DNA from: Bacteroidales bacterium
GTDB taxonomy: Bacteria; Bacteroidota; Bacteroidia; Bacteroidales; UBA7960
Assembly (NCBI GenBank): GCA_007131895.1
Contig: SLPR01000281.1
Location: forward strand, 1 to 7,115
DNA length: 7,115 nt
Direction: 5' to 3'
Of this stretch, positions 1 through 6,227 are shown one piece after another (within the stretch, counting starts at the first letter, position 1; every line of letters starts with the position of its first letter). The position numbers and the translations under genes are program-made. The notes beneath the pieces were generated by a model. The model saw only the letters and a list, made by a program, of their open reading frames with translations. It ran no database searches and was not told where the DNA came from.

Positions 1-16
1 CCTCTTAAACAATAAC

Positions 17-36
17 AATACTTTAGTATTTTTTTT
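17..36 (+). terminator. Possible weak AT-rich intrinsic terminator of an upstream gene
   Basis: A 5-bp inverted repeat (AATAC at 17-21 and GTATT at 26-30, loop TTTA) runs straight into a T tract ending at 36. The shape is that of a rho-independent terminator for a gene lying left of the window, but the stem is short and made almost wholly of A-T pairs. In DNA this AT-rich such a structure can arise by chance. Confidence 0.25.
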
Positions 37-222
37 AAACTGTTAAATATTTTTTACTATATTCGCCAACGTAAACATTTGGGCGTTTTGTAAATTTAAT
101 TTGCTATTTGATGCAAACGCTTCTACATACAAACCTAACAACATAAGCTTCAGGAGACAAAAGGGACGGTTACAGCTTGGGATTTACATGCAAAAACAGG
201 ATAGAACCAACATCGTACAACA

Positions 223-666
223 ATGGGGGCATTAACTATTATTTATTTGAGCGGATGTATTTTGTCTTTGGGATATGGAATTTTAATTCATGACAAGGTA
301 AATCCAAGGGAATTTGTTATTCTTGTTTTATTGTCAACACTTAGCTTGTTGTCATTGTTTGCATTATTTCTTGGTCACGGATTCAACATTGTAAACAAAA
401 GCGAAAGAGAATACCAGTATTCCGTCAATATTAATTATATTCCTTTGAAACTTTTTGAAGAAAAGAAAATCATTCCAGGAATCGAAACTACGCTTGATAC
501 CACGCGCTACGAACTGGCAGATTCACGGGGAGTATCCGCTGGAAAACTCTTTTCAACTCTCAAACTGTATATTATTAATGACTATAAGCTTCTTCAATCC
601 AATCATTCCTGCAATAGCTCACCGAAATCATTCATCGACAACAGCCCTCAGTTACCGAAACCTTAA
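223..666 (+). CDS. Hypothetical small membrane protein with two predicted transmembrane helices
   Basis: I do not recognise this 147-residue protein. Hydrophobic stretches at about residues 3-22 and 30-52 look like two membrane helices joined by a short polar loop containing HDKVNPRE. A mixed polar domain of about 95 residues follows (Lys/Glu-rich near 58-82, with a TTRYELADSRG segment near 92-103). The last 20 or so residues are Ser/Asn/Pro-rich and look unstructured. The start at 223 is the first ATG after an in-frame stop at 202-204. There is no Shine-Dalgarno sequence, which is normal for Bacteroidota. The next 900 bases hold only broken frames. This could therefore be an intact orphan gene, or the 5' part of a longer gene that has shifted frame: another forward frame is open from at least 455 to 730 and continues after one stop. 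No function is proposed. Confidence 0.45.
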   Translation: MGALTIIYLSGCILSLGYGILIHDKVNPREFVILVLLSTLSLLSLFALFLGHGFNIVNKSEREYQYSVNINYIPLKLFEEKKIIPGIETTLDTTRYELADSRGVSAGKLFSTLKLYIINDYKLLQSNHSCNSSPKSFIDNSPQLPKP

Positions 667-730
667 CCCGTCAAGCAACCTGTTGTTTGAACGCAATTAC
701 AGTATCAATACTACATATTCGGAATTATAA

Positions 731-976
731 AGAGATCAGTTAATCAGTTGCAATAAAAAGATTCAACGAACAGATAAAAAATACGCAACTATTATTGCAA
801 ATTACCGAAAAAAAAGTGCGGTTGCTTTTTTCGATTTGACCCAGAAATCTGACGAAATCAGCCAACTACTTGCAAACAAATACAGAATCAGGAAAACCGA
901 CTTAAAAACCGGACAATGTATTTTTGAAAAGGAAAAGTCAATTTTCAGAAAAGCATCCATCAAAAAAGAAGTATAA
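731..976 (+). pseudogene. Open stretch without a start codon, possible remnant of a decayed gene
   Basis: Eighty-one codons are open here, ending at TAA 974-976, with no ATG in frame. The same frame is also open upstream (ATG at 455) and is interrupted only by TAA at 728-730. The translation is rich in Lys, Arg, Gln and Ile and includes a plausible folded-looking segment (KKSAVAFFDLTQKSDEISQL, about codons 27-46). One reading is that 455-976 is the 3' half of a gene whose 5' part is the open frame beginning at 223, broken by a frameshift and a nonsense codon. I recognise no family, so the pseudogene call rests only on the pattern of frames and could be chance openness. Confidence 0.3.
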
Positions 977-978
977 AA

Positions 979-1134
979 TCAACCGGTTCTTACTGTACTT
1001 CAGAGTTAACCGGAGCACGGTTCATTGTTTCTAACACCCCAAATCCATCAACCCTAACTGAGGATAAAGAAGCAGCTTTGTTAAATTTGATATCAGCCGT
1101 TTTTTCTCATATTACAGGCAACAACAAAAATTGA
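979..1134 (+). pseudogene. Open stretch without a start codon, coding-like C-terminal fragment
   Basis: Fifty-one codons are open in a different forward frame from the preceding fragment, ending at TGA 1132-1134. The residue pattern is coding-like: a segment around LTGARFIVSNTPNPSTLTED is followed by an amphipathic stretch near EAALLNLISAVFSH, as if it were the end of a globular protein. There is no start codon and no recognisable family. The switch in frame at about 976 fits a shifted remnant of the same lost gene, or of a second one. This is inference from composition only. Confidence 0.28.
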
Positions 1135-1289
1135 TTCATAATCTTTACATCTACTCAGGTAGAATAAGAAGGTTATTCTTGCCAATTTGGGAACAAGGGG
1201 AAAACAAGAAAAGGCCTTCTGTTCATGCTTTGGTTAATCCGGCAGATGCAAGTGATAAGGAAAGTTCAAAAGGAAAGACGAACATTTAA
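1068..1289 (+). pseudogene. Open stretch without a start codon, possible gene remnant
   Basis: Seventy-three codons are open in the third forward frame, from just after a stop at 1065-1067 to TAA 1287-1289, with no ATG. The second half (from about 1161) reads like real protein, with IRRLFLPIWEQGENKKRPSV followed by HALVNPADASDKESSKG. The first half overlaps the fragment ending at 1134, so at most one of the two frames was ever coding there. No family is recognised. Together with the two preceding fragments it makes a run of open pieces in all three forward frames. Confidence 0.22.
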
Positions 1290-1560
1290 ATTTAGAGACA
1301 CGAAGCTTATATCGGATAAAAAATCAAATCACATTAAAGAAATTTTTCAACGGCGGTTTTGATTTAAACCTGGTCTAAATAGTTCTCCAATGCTTCCTTT
1401 TAAAAAAAAAATATCATCCTTTTTTATCAATTAGCACTGACCCCTAAAAACGAAACAAAGTAGAGCATTCAATCGTTACTATGGTTAACTTATACAATCC
1501 ATAAAAAAATCCAATTATCGATAATAAAAGACAAACTCAGCATATCAATTCAATACAGCC
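1290..1560. other. Intergenic stretch without a gene
   Basis: No reading frame of useful length is seen on either strand here. The stretch contains an 8-bp inverted repeat (1321-1328 with 1358-1365), a run of ten A at 1402-1411, a run of T near 1419-1425 and a 12-bp palindrome at 1514-1525. No clear TAnnTTTG promoter element is visible ahead of the PsiE-family gene, so its promoter cannot be placed. Confidence 0.6.
1514..1525. promoter_or_regulatory. 12-bp perfect palindrome ahead of the PsiE-family gene, possible operator
   Basis: ATTATCGATAAT is a perfect palindrome whose last base lies 35 bp before the ATG at 1561. Its position and symmetry would suit a dimeric repressor or activator site. 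No known regulator consensus is claimed. It does not resemble the direct-repeat PHO box of Proteobacteria. The core is AT-rich, so chance is a serious alternative. Confidence 0.22.
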
Positions 1561-2223
1561 ATGGAGGAACAAAGCAAAAGCGTTGAACGACTAAATAATG
1601 TGGTAAAAATCATAGAAAAGTACATAATCAAAACCCTGATAGGTTTGATGTCACTATTGCTTATAATTGCAACCTTACAATTAGCCTTTATGGTTGTCAT
1701 GAGCATAATAGAATCCGAAGTATTTATTCTTGACCTTGATGTAATGATGGATCTTTTCGGGGTATTCCTATTGGTGCTCATTGGGATTGAATTGCTCGAT
1801 ACCATTAAGGTATATTTCAAAAAGCACGAAATTCACGTTGAGGTAGTAATACTTGTAGCTTTGATTGCTATAGCCAGGAAAGTTATTCTGATGGATTTTG
1901 AAAAATACACCGGTTTTGAAATCCTTGGAATTGCAGCCATTGTCATTTCACTGGCATTGGGTTACTATTTTATCAAAAAGGCTGGAGGATGCGCTTTCTG
2001 GCCAAATGAGAAAGAAACGCTAAAGGATATTGTCATAGAAGAACAGGAGTTTGATCCTGAAAGCAATGCGAAAATTACAGAACGAAAAAAAACGCTGAAA
2101 GAAAAACAGAACCAGTCCAGGGTAGAGCCTGAAAATCCCCAAACTTACACCGGCCCAAAAGATAAAATAGTGGAAAAAAAGAATCGTACGGGGGATGATG
2201 AAAAAACTAAAAACACTGATTAG
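1561..2223 (+). CDS. PsiE family (phosphate-starvation-inducible E) membrane protein
   Basis: This 220-residue protein looks like an integral inner-membrane protein of the PsiE family. The namesake is a phosphate-starvation-induced E. coli gene whose biochemical role is unknown. Four hydrophobic helices are visible at about residues 24-50, 62-83, 92-110 and 118-138. Between helices 2 and 3, and into helix 3, lie the features I associate with the family: an Ile-Glu-Leu-Leu stretch, then IHVEVVILVALIAIARKVIL (91-110) with its Ala-Arg-Lys end. E. coli PsiE is about 136 residues long. The excess here is a strongly charged, Lys/Glu-rich tail (about 148-220) that is probably disordered and cytosolic. 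The start at 1561 is the first ATG and leaves a short charged N-terminus before helix 1. The gene stands alone, flanked by a decayed region and, downstream, by a weak terminator. Phosphate control is not shown by anything in this sequence. Family assignment is by eye. Confidence 0.82.
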   Translation: MEEQSKSVERLNNVVKIIEKYIIKTLIGLMSLLLIIATLQLAFMVVMSIIESEVFILDLDVMMDLFGVFLLVLIGIELLDTIKVYFKKHEIHVEVVILVALIAIARKVILMDFEKYTGFEILGIAAIVISLALGYYFIKKAGGCAFWPNEKETLKDIVIEEQEFDPESNAKITERKKTLKEKQNQSRVEPENPQTYTGPKDKIVEKKNRTGDDEKTKNTD

Positions 2224-2277
2224 GCAAAGAAAAACACAAATACAACCACAGTTTACAGCCATTTAACAAATAGCCTC

Positions 2278-2307
2278 ATGATTCAATCCATTAAATCATA
2301 GTTTTTT
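2278..2307 (+). terminator. Probable weak intrinsic terminator after the PsiE-family gene
   Basis: A 6-bp inverted repeat (ATGATT at 2278-2283, AATCAT at 2294-2299, 10-nt loop) is followed two bases later by six T (2302-2307). It lies 55 bp after the stop codon and before the pyrG promoter region, where a terminator is expected. The stem is short and AT-rich, so efficiency may be poor. Confidence 0.38.
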
Positions 2308-2328
2308 AGCCGGTAAATTAAACTGTTT

Positions 2329-2363
2329 TTTGCATCCTTTTTGACAATCTTTTCTTACTTTCG
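2329..2363 (+). promoter_or_regulatory. Candidate Bacteroidota-type promoter of pyrG
   Basis: TACTTTCG at 2356-2363 matches the Bacteroidota -7 consensus TAnnTTTG at all but one base. TTTG at 2329-2332 lies 23 bp upstream, within the range usual for the -33 element. Transcription would start near 2370, giving a leader of about 110 nt before the preferred pyrG start at 2481. This placement is one reason not to use the earlier in-frame ATG at 2388. Confidence 0.5.
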
Positions 2364-2389
2364 CAATCGGAAAAACAAGCCTCGTTAAT

Positions 2390-2426
2390 GCTGTGTAAAT
2401 CTTTTGCTGCTTATACACAGCCTTTT
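2390..2426 (+). promoter_or_regulatory. Leader hairpin followed by TTTT, possible attenuator of pyrG
   Basis: GCTGTGTA (2390-2397) and TACACAGC (2414-2421) form a perfect 8-bp stem with a 16-nt loop. After one C comes TTTT (2423-2426). The hairpin lies wholly inside the presumed untranslated leader of pyrG. Its position and T run resemble a small intrinsic terminator, so it could attenuate transcription. It could equally act as an mRNA 5' stabiliser or be without function. The T run is short, which weakens the terminator reading. I see no alternative antiterminator pairing with confidence. Confidence 0.35.
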
Positions 2427-2480
2427 GTAACCATGATGGGGCCGCTCGCTTTTTATTTTCATCCTAACAGCAATTGTAAT

Positions 2481-4115
2481 ATGACCACGGTTGAAGCAAC
2501 TACCAAATACATCTTCGTTACAGGAGGTGTAACATCATCTTTGGGAAAAGGTATCATTTCAGCATCATTGGCCAAACTCTTACAGGCCAGGGGATACACT
2601 GCCACCATTCAAAAGCTTGATCCCTACATCAATATTGATCCCGGTACGCTTAACCCCTACGAGCATGGAGAGTGTTACGTAACAGAGGATGGAGCTGAGA
2701 CTGACCTCGACCTGGGACATTACGAACGTTTTCTTAATGTCCCCACTTCGCAGGCCAACAATGTCACCACGGGTCGTATTTACCTATCAGTAATAAATAA
2801 AGAACGCCGGGGAGATTATCTTGGTGAAACCGTTCAGGTTATTCCACATATTACAGATGAAATAAAACACTCCATAAAATTGCTGGGTGAAAATAATCAG
2901 TTTGATTTTGTCATTACCGAAATTGGCGGAACCGTAGGCGATATAGAATCTCTTCCCTACGTGGAGGCCATTCGCCAGCTACGCTGGGAGTTGGGCATCC
3001 GCTGTGTTGTGATACATCTTACCCTGGTTCCTTATCTTGCAGCAGCCAAGGAGTTAAAAACAAAGCCCACTCAGCATTCTGTAAAAACCATGCAGGAATA
3101 TGGTGTACAACCCGACATCCTGGTTTGCAGAACTGAAAGACCACTAAATGACGGTATCAGAAATAAAATTGCCCAGTTTTGCAATGTAAGCCCTGCAGCA
3201 GTTATTGAATCTATTGATACAGACAGCATCTACAAAGTACCCGTGCTCATGCGGGAGGAAAAACTTGATCTGCAGGTTTTAAAGAAAACGCGCATGTCGG
3301 CCAACTGCATGCCCGAACTTCATGCCTGGGAGTTGTTTCTTGACAGGCTGCAAAACCCGTTGAGTACAGTAAAGATTGCACTGGTGGGGAAATATGTTGA
3401 GCTCATGGACGCCTACAAGTCTATCATTGAATCGCTCATTCATGCCGGCACTTCCAACGTATGTAAGGTAGACCTGAAGATGATTCACTCCGAGCAAGTA
3501 AACGAAGGGAATGTTTCAAAAATTCTTGCCGGCACCTCTGGGGTCATTGTTGCACCGGGATTTGGTGAGAGAGGATTTGAAGGAAAAATTGCCGCCATAA
3601 AGTATGCCCGAACAGAAAAAATTCCATTCCTGGGCATTTGCTTAGGCATGCAGTGCGCTACCATTGAATTTGCCCGCAATGTTTTAGGAATGAAAGATGC
3701 ACACTCCACCGAAATGGTTCCTTCCACTCCACACCCCATTATCGACATTATGGAAGAACAGAAAAAAGTAAACCTTAAAGGTGGAACGATGAGACTTGGG
3801 GCCTATGAATGCAAACTTAAAAACGATACCAGGGCATACAACATTTACTCCAAGCAGTTTATTTCTGAAAGACACAGGCATCGCTTTGAGTTTAACAACA
3901 AATACCTGGAACTTTTTGAAAACAAAGGAATGATAGCTTCAGGAATAAATCCCGGGTCAAACCTGGTTGAAATCGTTGAACTGACAGATCATCCGTGGTT
4001 TGTTGGCGTACAGTTTCACCCCGAATACAAAAGTACAGTTGCCAGCCCACACCCTCTTTTCGTAGATTTCGTGAAGGCTGTAATGGATTTTGATAATCAT
4101 AAACAAGGATTGTAG
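2481..4115 (+). CDS. pyrG: CTP synthase (glutamine-hydrolysing)
   Basis: This 544-residue cytosolic enzyme makes CTP from UTP, ATP and glutamine, the last step of de novo pyrimidine nucleotide synthesis. The N-terminal amidoligase domain (about 1-275) carries the P-loop GGVTSSLGKG (15-24), the Mg/nucleotide segment GGTVGDIESLP (149-159) and the UTP/CTP-site motif KTKPTQHS (193-200). The C-terminal class I glutamine amidotransferase domain (about 297-535) has the nucleophile Cys387 in GICLGMQ, and His513 and Glu515 in QFHPEY, so the triad is complete. The frame is open back to an ATG at 2388, which would add 31 residues. I prefer 2481 because MTTVEATTKYIFVTGG aligns with the family N-terminus, the length is then typical, and the extension covers the leader hairpin. 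There is no Shine-Dalgarno sequence; the bases before the ATG are A/T-rich. yidC follows after 87 bp with no terminator between them, so read-through is possible. Confidence 0.98.
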   Translation: MTTVEATTKYIFVTGGVTSSLGKGIISASLAKLLQARGYTATIQKLDPYINIDPGTLNPYEHGECYVTEDGAETDLDLGHYERFLNVPTSQANNVTTGRIYLSVINKERRGDYLGETVQVIPHITDEIKHSIKLLGENNQFDFVITEIGGTVGDIESLPYVEAIRQLRWELGIRCVVIHLTLVPYLAAAKELKTKPTQHSVKTMQEYGVQPDILVCRTERPLNDGIRNKIAQFCNVSPAAVIESIDTDSIYKVPVLMREEKLDLQVLKKTRMSANCMPELHAWELFLDRLQNPLSTVKIALVGKYVELMDAYKSIIESLIHAGTSNVCKVDLKMIHSEQVNEGNVSKILAGTSGVIVAPGFGERGFEGKIAAIKYARTEKIPFLGICLGMQCATIEFARNVLGMKDAHSTEMVPSTPHPIIDIMEEQKKVNLKGGTMRLGAYECKLKNDTRAYNIYSKQFISERHRHRFEFNNKYLELFENKGMIASGINPGSNLVEIVELTDHPWFVGVQFHPEYKSTVASPHPLFVDFVKAVMDFDNHKQGL

Positions 4116-4124
4116 AACATTTTG

Positions 4125-4132
4125 TACTTTTG
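4125..4132 (+). promoter_or_regulatory. yidC: Candidate -7 promoter element of yidC
   Basis: TACTTTTG is an exact match to the Bacteroidota -7 consensus TAnnTTTG and lies just after the pyrG stop codon, about 70 bp before the yidC ATG. No good TTTG -33 element is seen at the usual spacing (the nearest TTTG, at 4089-4092, is 32 bp away), so the promoter may be weak or may need another factor. Its presence suggests yidC need not depend only on read-through from pyrG. Confidence 0.45.
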
Positions 4133-4202
4133 CAGCATTGGTTTCCCGAAAACGCAATAAAGAATTTTTCTACATAAACATCAATCATAATCACCACAAA
4201 GA

Positions 4203-6134
4203 ATGAACAGAGATAATATTATTGGTCTTATTCTTATTTTCGCAATCCTTATTGGTTTTGGGATTCTTAATACTCCTTCCGAAGAGGAAAGACAGGAAAT
4301 GCAACGCAGGCAAGACAGTATTGTTGCTGCCCGCCAGGCAGAACAGGAGAGAATACGGGACGCAGAACGCACCGCCGATACCATTGCTGAGTATGAATAT
4401 GAGTTGCCTGACGGAGTAGAACCTGACAGGGCAGTACAAGATTCCGTTCGTGATGCAGCAATCCGCGACAGAATGGGCTTTTTTGCCGGAGCGGCAAAGG
4501 GAGACGATGACCTTATCACCATGGAAAGTGATATCATGAAGATCCAGCTTTCAAGAAAGGGGGGGCATATTCACTCCGTTGAACTCAAAGAGTTTCAATC
4601 GTGGGAGAAAGAACCTGTGATTCTTTTCTCCGGTGATGAGAATATTTTCAACATTCAGTTCTACTCTGCCAACAGACTTATTTCAACCAAAGACTTGTTT
4701 TTCAATCCACAGGTCAAAACTTTCCACTCCAAGGAAAACAATCATGTTCGTATTGCCAACGATGACTCTCTGGTGGTAGCCATGCGGGTGTATCCGGACA
4801 ATCACAGCCCTGAGTTTCCACGGTATTTTGAATTTGAGTACACACTGCGCGGCAATGATTACATGATTGACTTAAAAATCAATACGGTTGGTATGCAGGA
4901 TGTAATAGCATCCAACATTACCATGCTCAACCTGGACTGGCAGGCAGATTTGCCCAGGATGGAAAAAAGCCGCAAAAATGAAATGAACGTTACCACTATT
5001 TATTATAAGTATTTTAATGATGATGTGGACAACCTCAGAGAAACCCGCGATGCCACCGAAAACCTTCGCACAAGTGTAAAGTGGATTTCATTCAAGCAAC
5101 AGTTTTTCACCTCGGTACTTATTGCAGGCAACAGTTTTAGCAGTGCTGTGATTAGCACGCAATCCTATGACGAAGAGCATGACGAGTTGCTCAAAAGAAT
5201 GAGTGCAAACATTGACATTCCTTACAACAGCAGGGAGAATAATACCATCCCCATGCACTTTTACTTTGGCCCCAACCACTTTAATACGCTCAAAGCCTAT
5301 GACCTGAAACTGGAGGAGCAGATTCCGCTGGGATGGGTGCTTTTCAGATTGATAAACCGGTATTTTGTAATCCCGGTATTCAATTACCTGGATAGCCACA
5401 ACCTCAATTACGGTATCATTATACTTATACTTACGATTATATTAAAACTTATCCTGTTTCCCATTGCATACAAAACCTACCTTTCTTCAGCCCGCATGAG
5501 GGTTTTGAAGCCTGATATTGAGGAGCTAACTAAGAAGTTCCCCAAAAAGGAAGATGCCATGAAAAAGCAGCAAGCCCAAATGGCATTGTATAAAAAAGCA
5601 GGAGTAAATCCCATGGCCGGCTGTGTGCCCATGCTTTTGCAGTTCCCGTTCCTTATTGCCATGTTCAGGTTCTTCCCTGCATCCTTTGAGCTCAGGCAGG
5701 AAGGATTTCTTTGGGCTGACGACCTCTCCTCATATGATTCCATCATGGAACTCCCCTTCACTATTCCCTGGTATGGGGACCATGTGAGTTTGTTTACCCT
5801 GCTTATGGCTGCCTCAACAGTAATGTACACACATATGAACAGCCAGATGATGAATACAGGTACTCAAATGCCAGGCATGAAAACCATGATGTACTTTATG
5901 CCTGTTATGCTCCTGTTTATCTTCAACAGTTTTGCCTCAGGCCTGAGCTATTATTACTTCCTGGCCAATGTCATTACCTTTATCCAAATGTATGCTTTCC
6001 GTTTTATGATTGACGAAGATAAGATCAGGGTCAAAATTGAAGAAAACAAGAAAAAACCAGTTAAAAAGTCTGCCTGGCAAAAAAGGCTGGAAGACATGGC
6101 CAAACAGCAACAACAACAAAAGAAACGCAAGTAA
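4203..6134 (+). CDS. yidC: Membrane protein insertase YidC
   Basis: YidC inserts and folds inner-membrane proteins, alone or with the SecYEG translocon. This 643-residue protein has the long Gram-negative layout: an N-terminal membrane anchor (about 5-22), a Glu/Arg/Gln-rich linker (27-60) and a large periplasmic domain (to about 375). The conserved C-terminal core follows, with hydrophobic segments near 402-422, 473-492, 528-543, 562-578 and 582-600. Family landmarks include KMRxLxP-like RMRVLKPDIE (431-440), the cytosolic hairpin up to YKKAGVNPMAGC (463-474) and the FASGLSYYYFLAN stretch near 577-589. The groove position that is Arg in E. coli (R366) is Lys415 here. The C-terminus is a basic, Gln-rich tail (about 606-643, ending in five Gln then KKRK), likely cytosolic and able to touch the ribosome. 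The first ATG, 4203, gives the expected short N-terminus and follows an A-rich stretch. The gene lies between pyrG and purB and ends at a clear terminator. Confidence 0.97.
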   Translation: MNRDNIIGLILIFAILIGFGILNTPSEEERQEMQRRQDSIVAARQAEQERIRDAERTADTIAEYEYELPDGVEPDRAVQDSVRDAAIRDRMGFFAGAAKGDDDLITMESDIMKIQLSRKGGHIHSVELKEFQSWEKEPVILFSGDENIFNIQFYSANRLISTKDLFFNPQVKTFHSKENNHVRIANDDSLVVAMRVYPDNHSPEFPRYFEFEYTLRGNDYMIDLKINTVGMQDVIASNITMLNLDWQADLPRMEKSRKNEMNVTTIYYKYFNDDVDNLRETRDATENLRTSVKWISFKQQFFTSVLIAGNSFSSAVISTQSYDEEHDELLKRMSANIDIPYNSRENNTIPMHFYFGPNHFNTLKAYDLKLEEQIPLGWVLFRLINRYFVIPVFNYLDSHNLNYGIIILILTIILKLILFPIAYKTYLSSARMRVLKPDIEELTKKFPKKEDAMKKQQAQMALYKKAGVNPMAGCVPMLLQFPFLIAMFRFFPASFELRQEGFLWADDLSSYDSIMELPFTIPWYGDHVSLFTLLMAASTVMYTHMNSQMMNTGTQMPGMKTMMYFMPVMLLFIFNSFASGLSYYYFLANVITFIQMYAFRFMIDEDKIRVKIEENKKKPVKKSAWQKRLEDMAKQQQQQKKRK

Positions 6135-6148
6135 TATACACGATTTAG

Positions 6149-6180
6149 TCTGCCCCGGTTTTTAAAGCCGGGGCAGATTT
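6149..6180 (+). terminator. Intrinsic terminator after yidC
   Basis: A perfect 10-bp GC-rich inverted repeat (TCTGCCCCGG at 6149-6158 and CCGGGGCAGA at 6168-6177), with a 9-nt loop, begins 14 bp after the yidC stop and is followed by TTT. The GC content of the stem stands out sharply from its AT-rich surroundings. The T tract is short, but stem strength and position make this a good terminator. It implies that purB has its own promoter in the 50 bp that follow, although no clear TAnnTTTG element is seen there. Confidence 0.8.
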
Positions 6181-6227
6181 CTGTACTTACAAGATCACTA
6201 TCAGTTATAACCTCAATCAGATTTTCA

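Noticed and set aside
58..65. TATATTCG as a promoter -7 element for the 223-666 ORF
   Set aside because: It is one mismatch from TAnnTTTG, but no TTTG -33 element is present and it lies over 150 bp before the start; not distinguishable from AT-rich background.
83..120. GCGTTT / AAACGC inverted repeat near the left edge
   Set aside because: Six base pairs with a 26-nt spacer and no supporting context.
981..1013. AACCGGTT palindrome and a repeated AACCGG forming a 6-bp stem
   Set aside because: It is too short and loosely spaced, and lies inside a possible gene remnant.
1321..1365. 8-bp inverted repeat AAATCAAA / TTTGATTT as a terminator or mobile-element end
   Set aside because: It has a 29-nt spacer, no T tract directly after it and no target-site duplication or transposase nearby; such AT-rich repeats are expected by chance.
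1..1560. Search for tRNA, CRISPR repeats, insertion-sequence ends or a defence cassette in the gene-poor left region
   Set aside because: No tandem direct repeats, cloverleaf, paired terminal inverted repeats or recognisable nuclease, transposase or toxin motifs were seen.
1545..2262. Minus-strand open frames opposite the PsiE-family gene
   Set aside because: They mirror the coding strand, lack any family resemblance and overlap a gene with clear membrane-helix and PsiE features.
3279..4197. Several minus-strand open frames across the 3' half of pyrG and into the yidC leader
   Set aside because: They are antisense shadows of the conserved amidotransferase domain and read as non-natural protein.
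4181..6119. Minus-strand and alternative-frame ORFs within yidC
   Set aside because: yidC accounts for the whole stretch with family motifs throughout; the others show no motif or start context.
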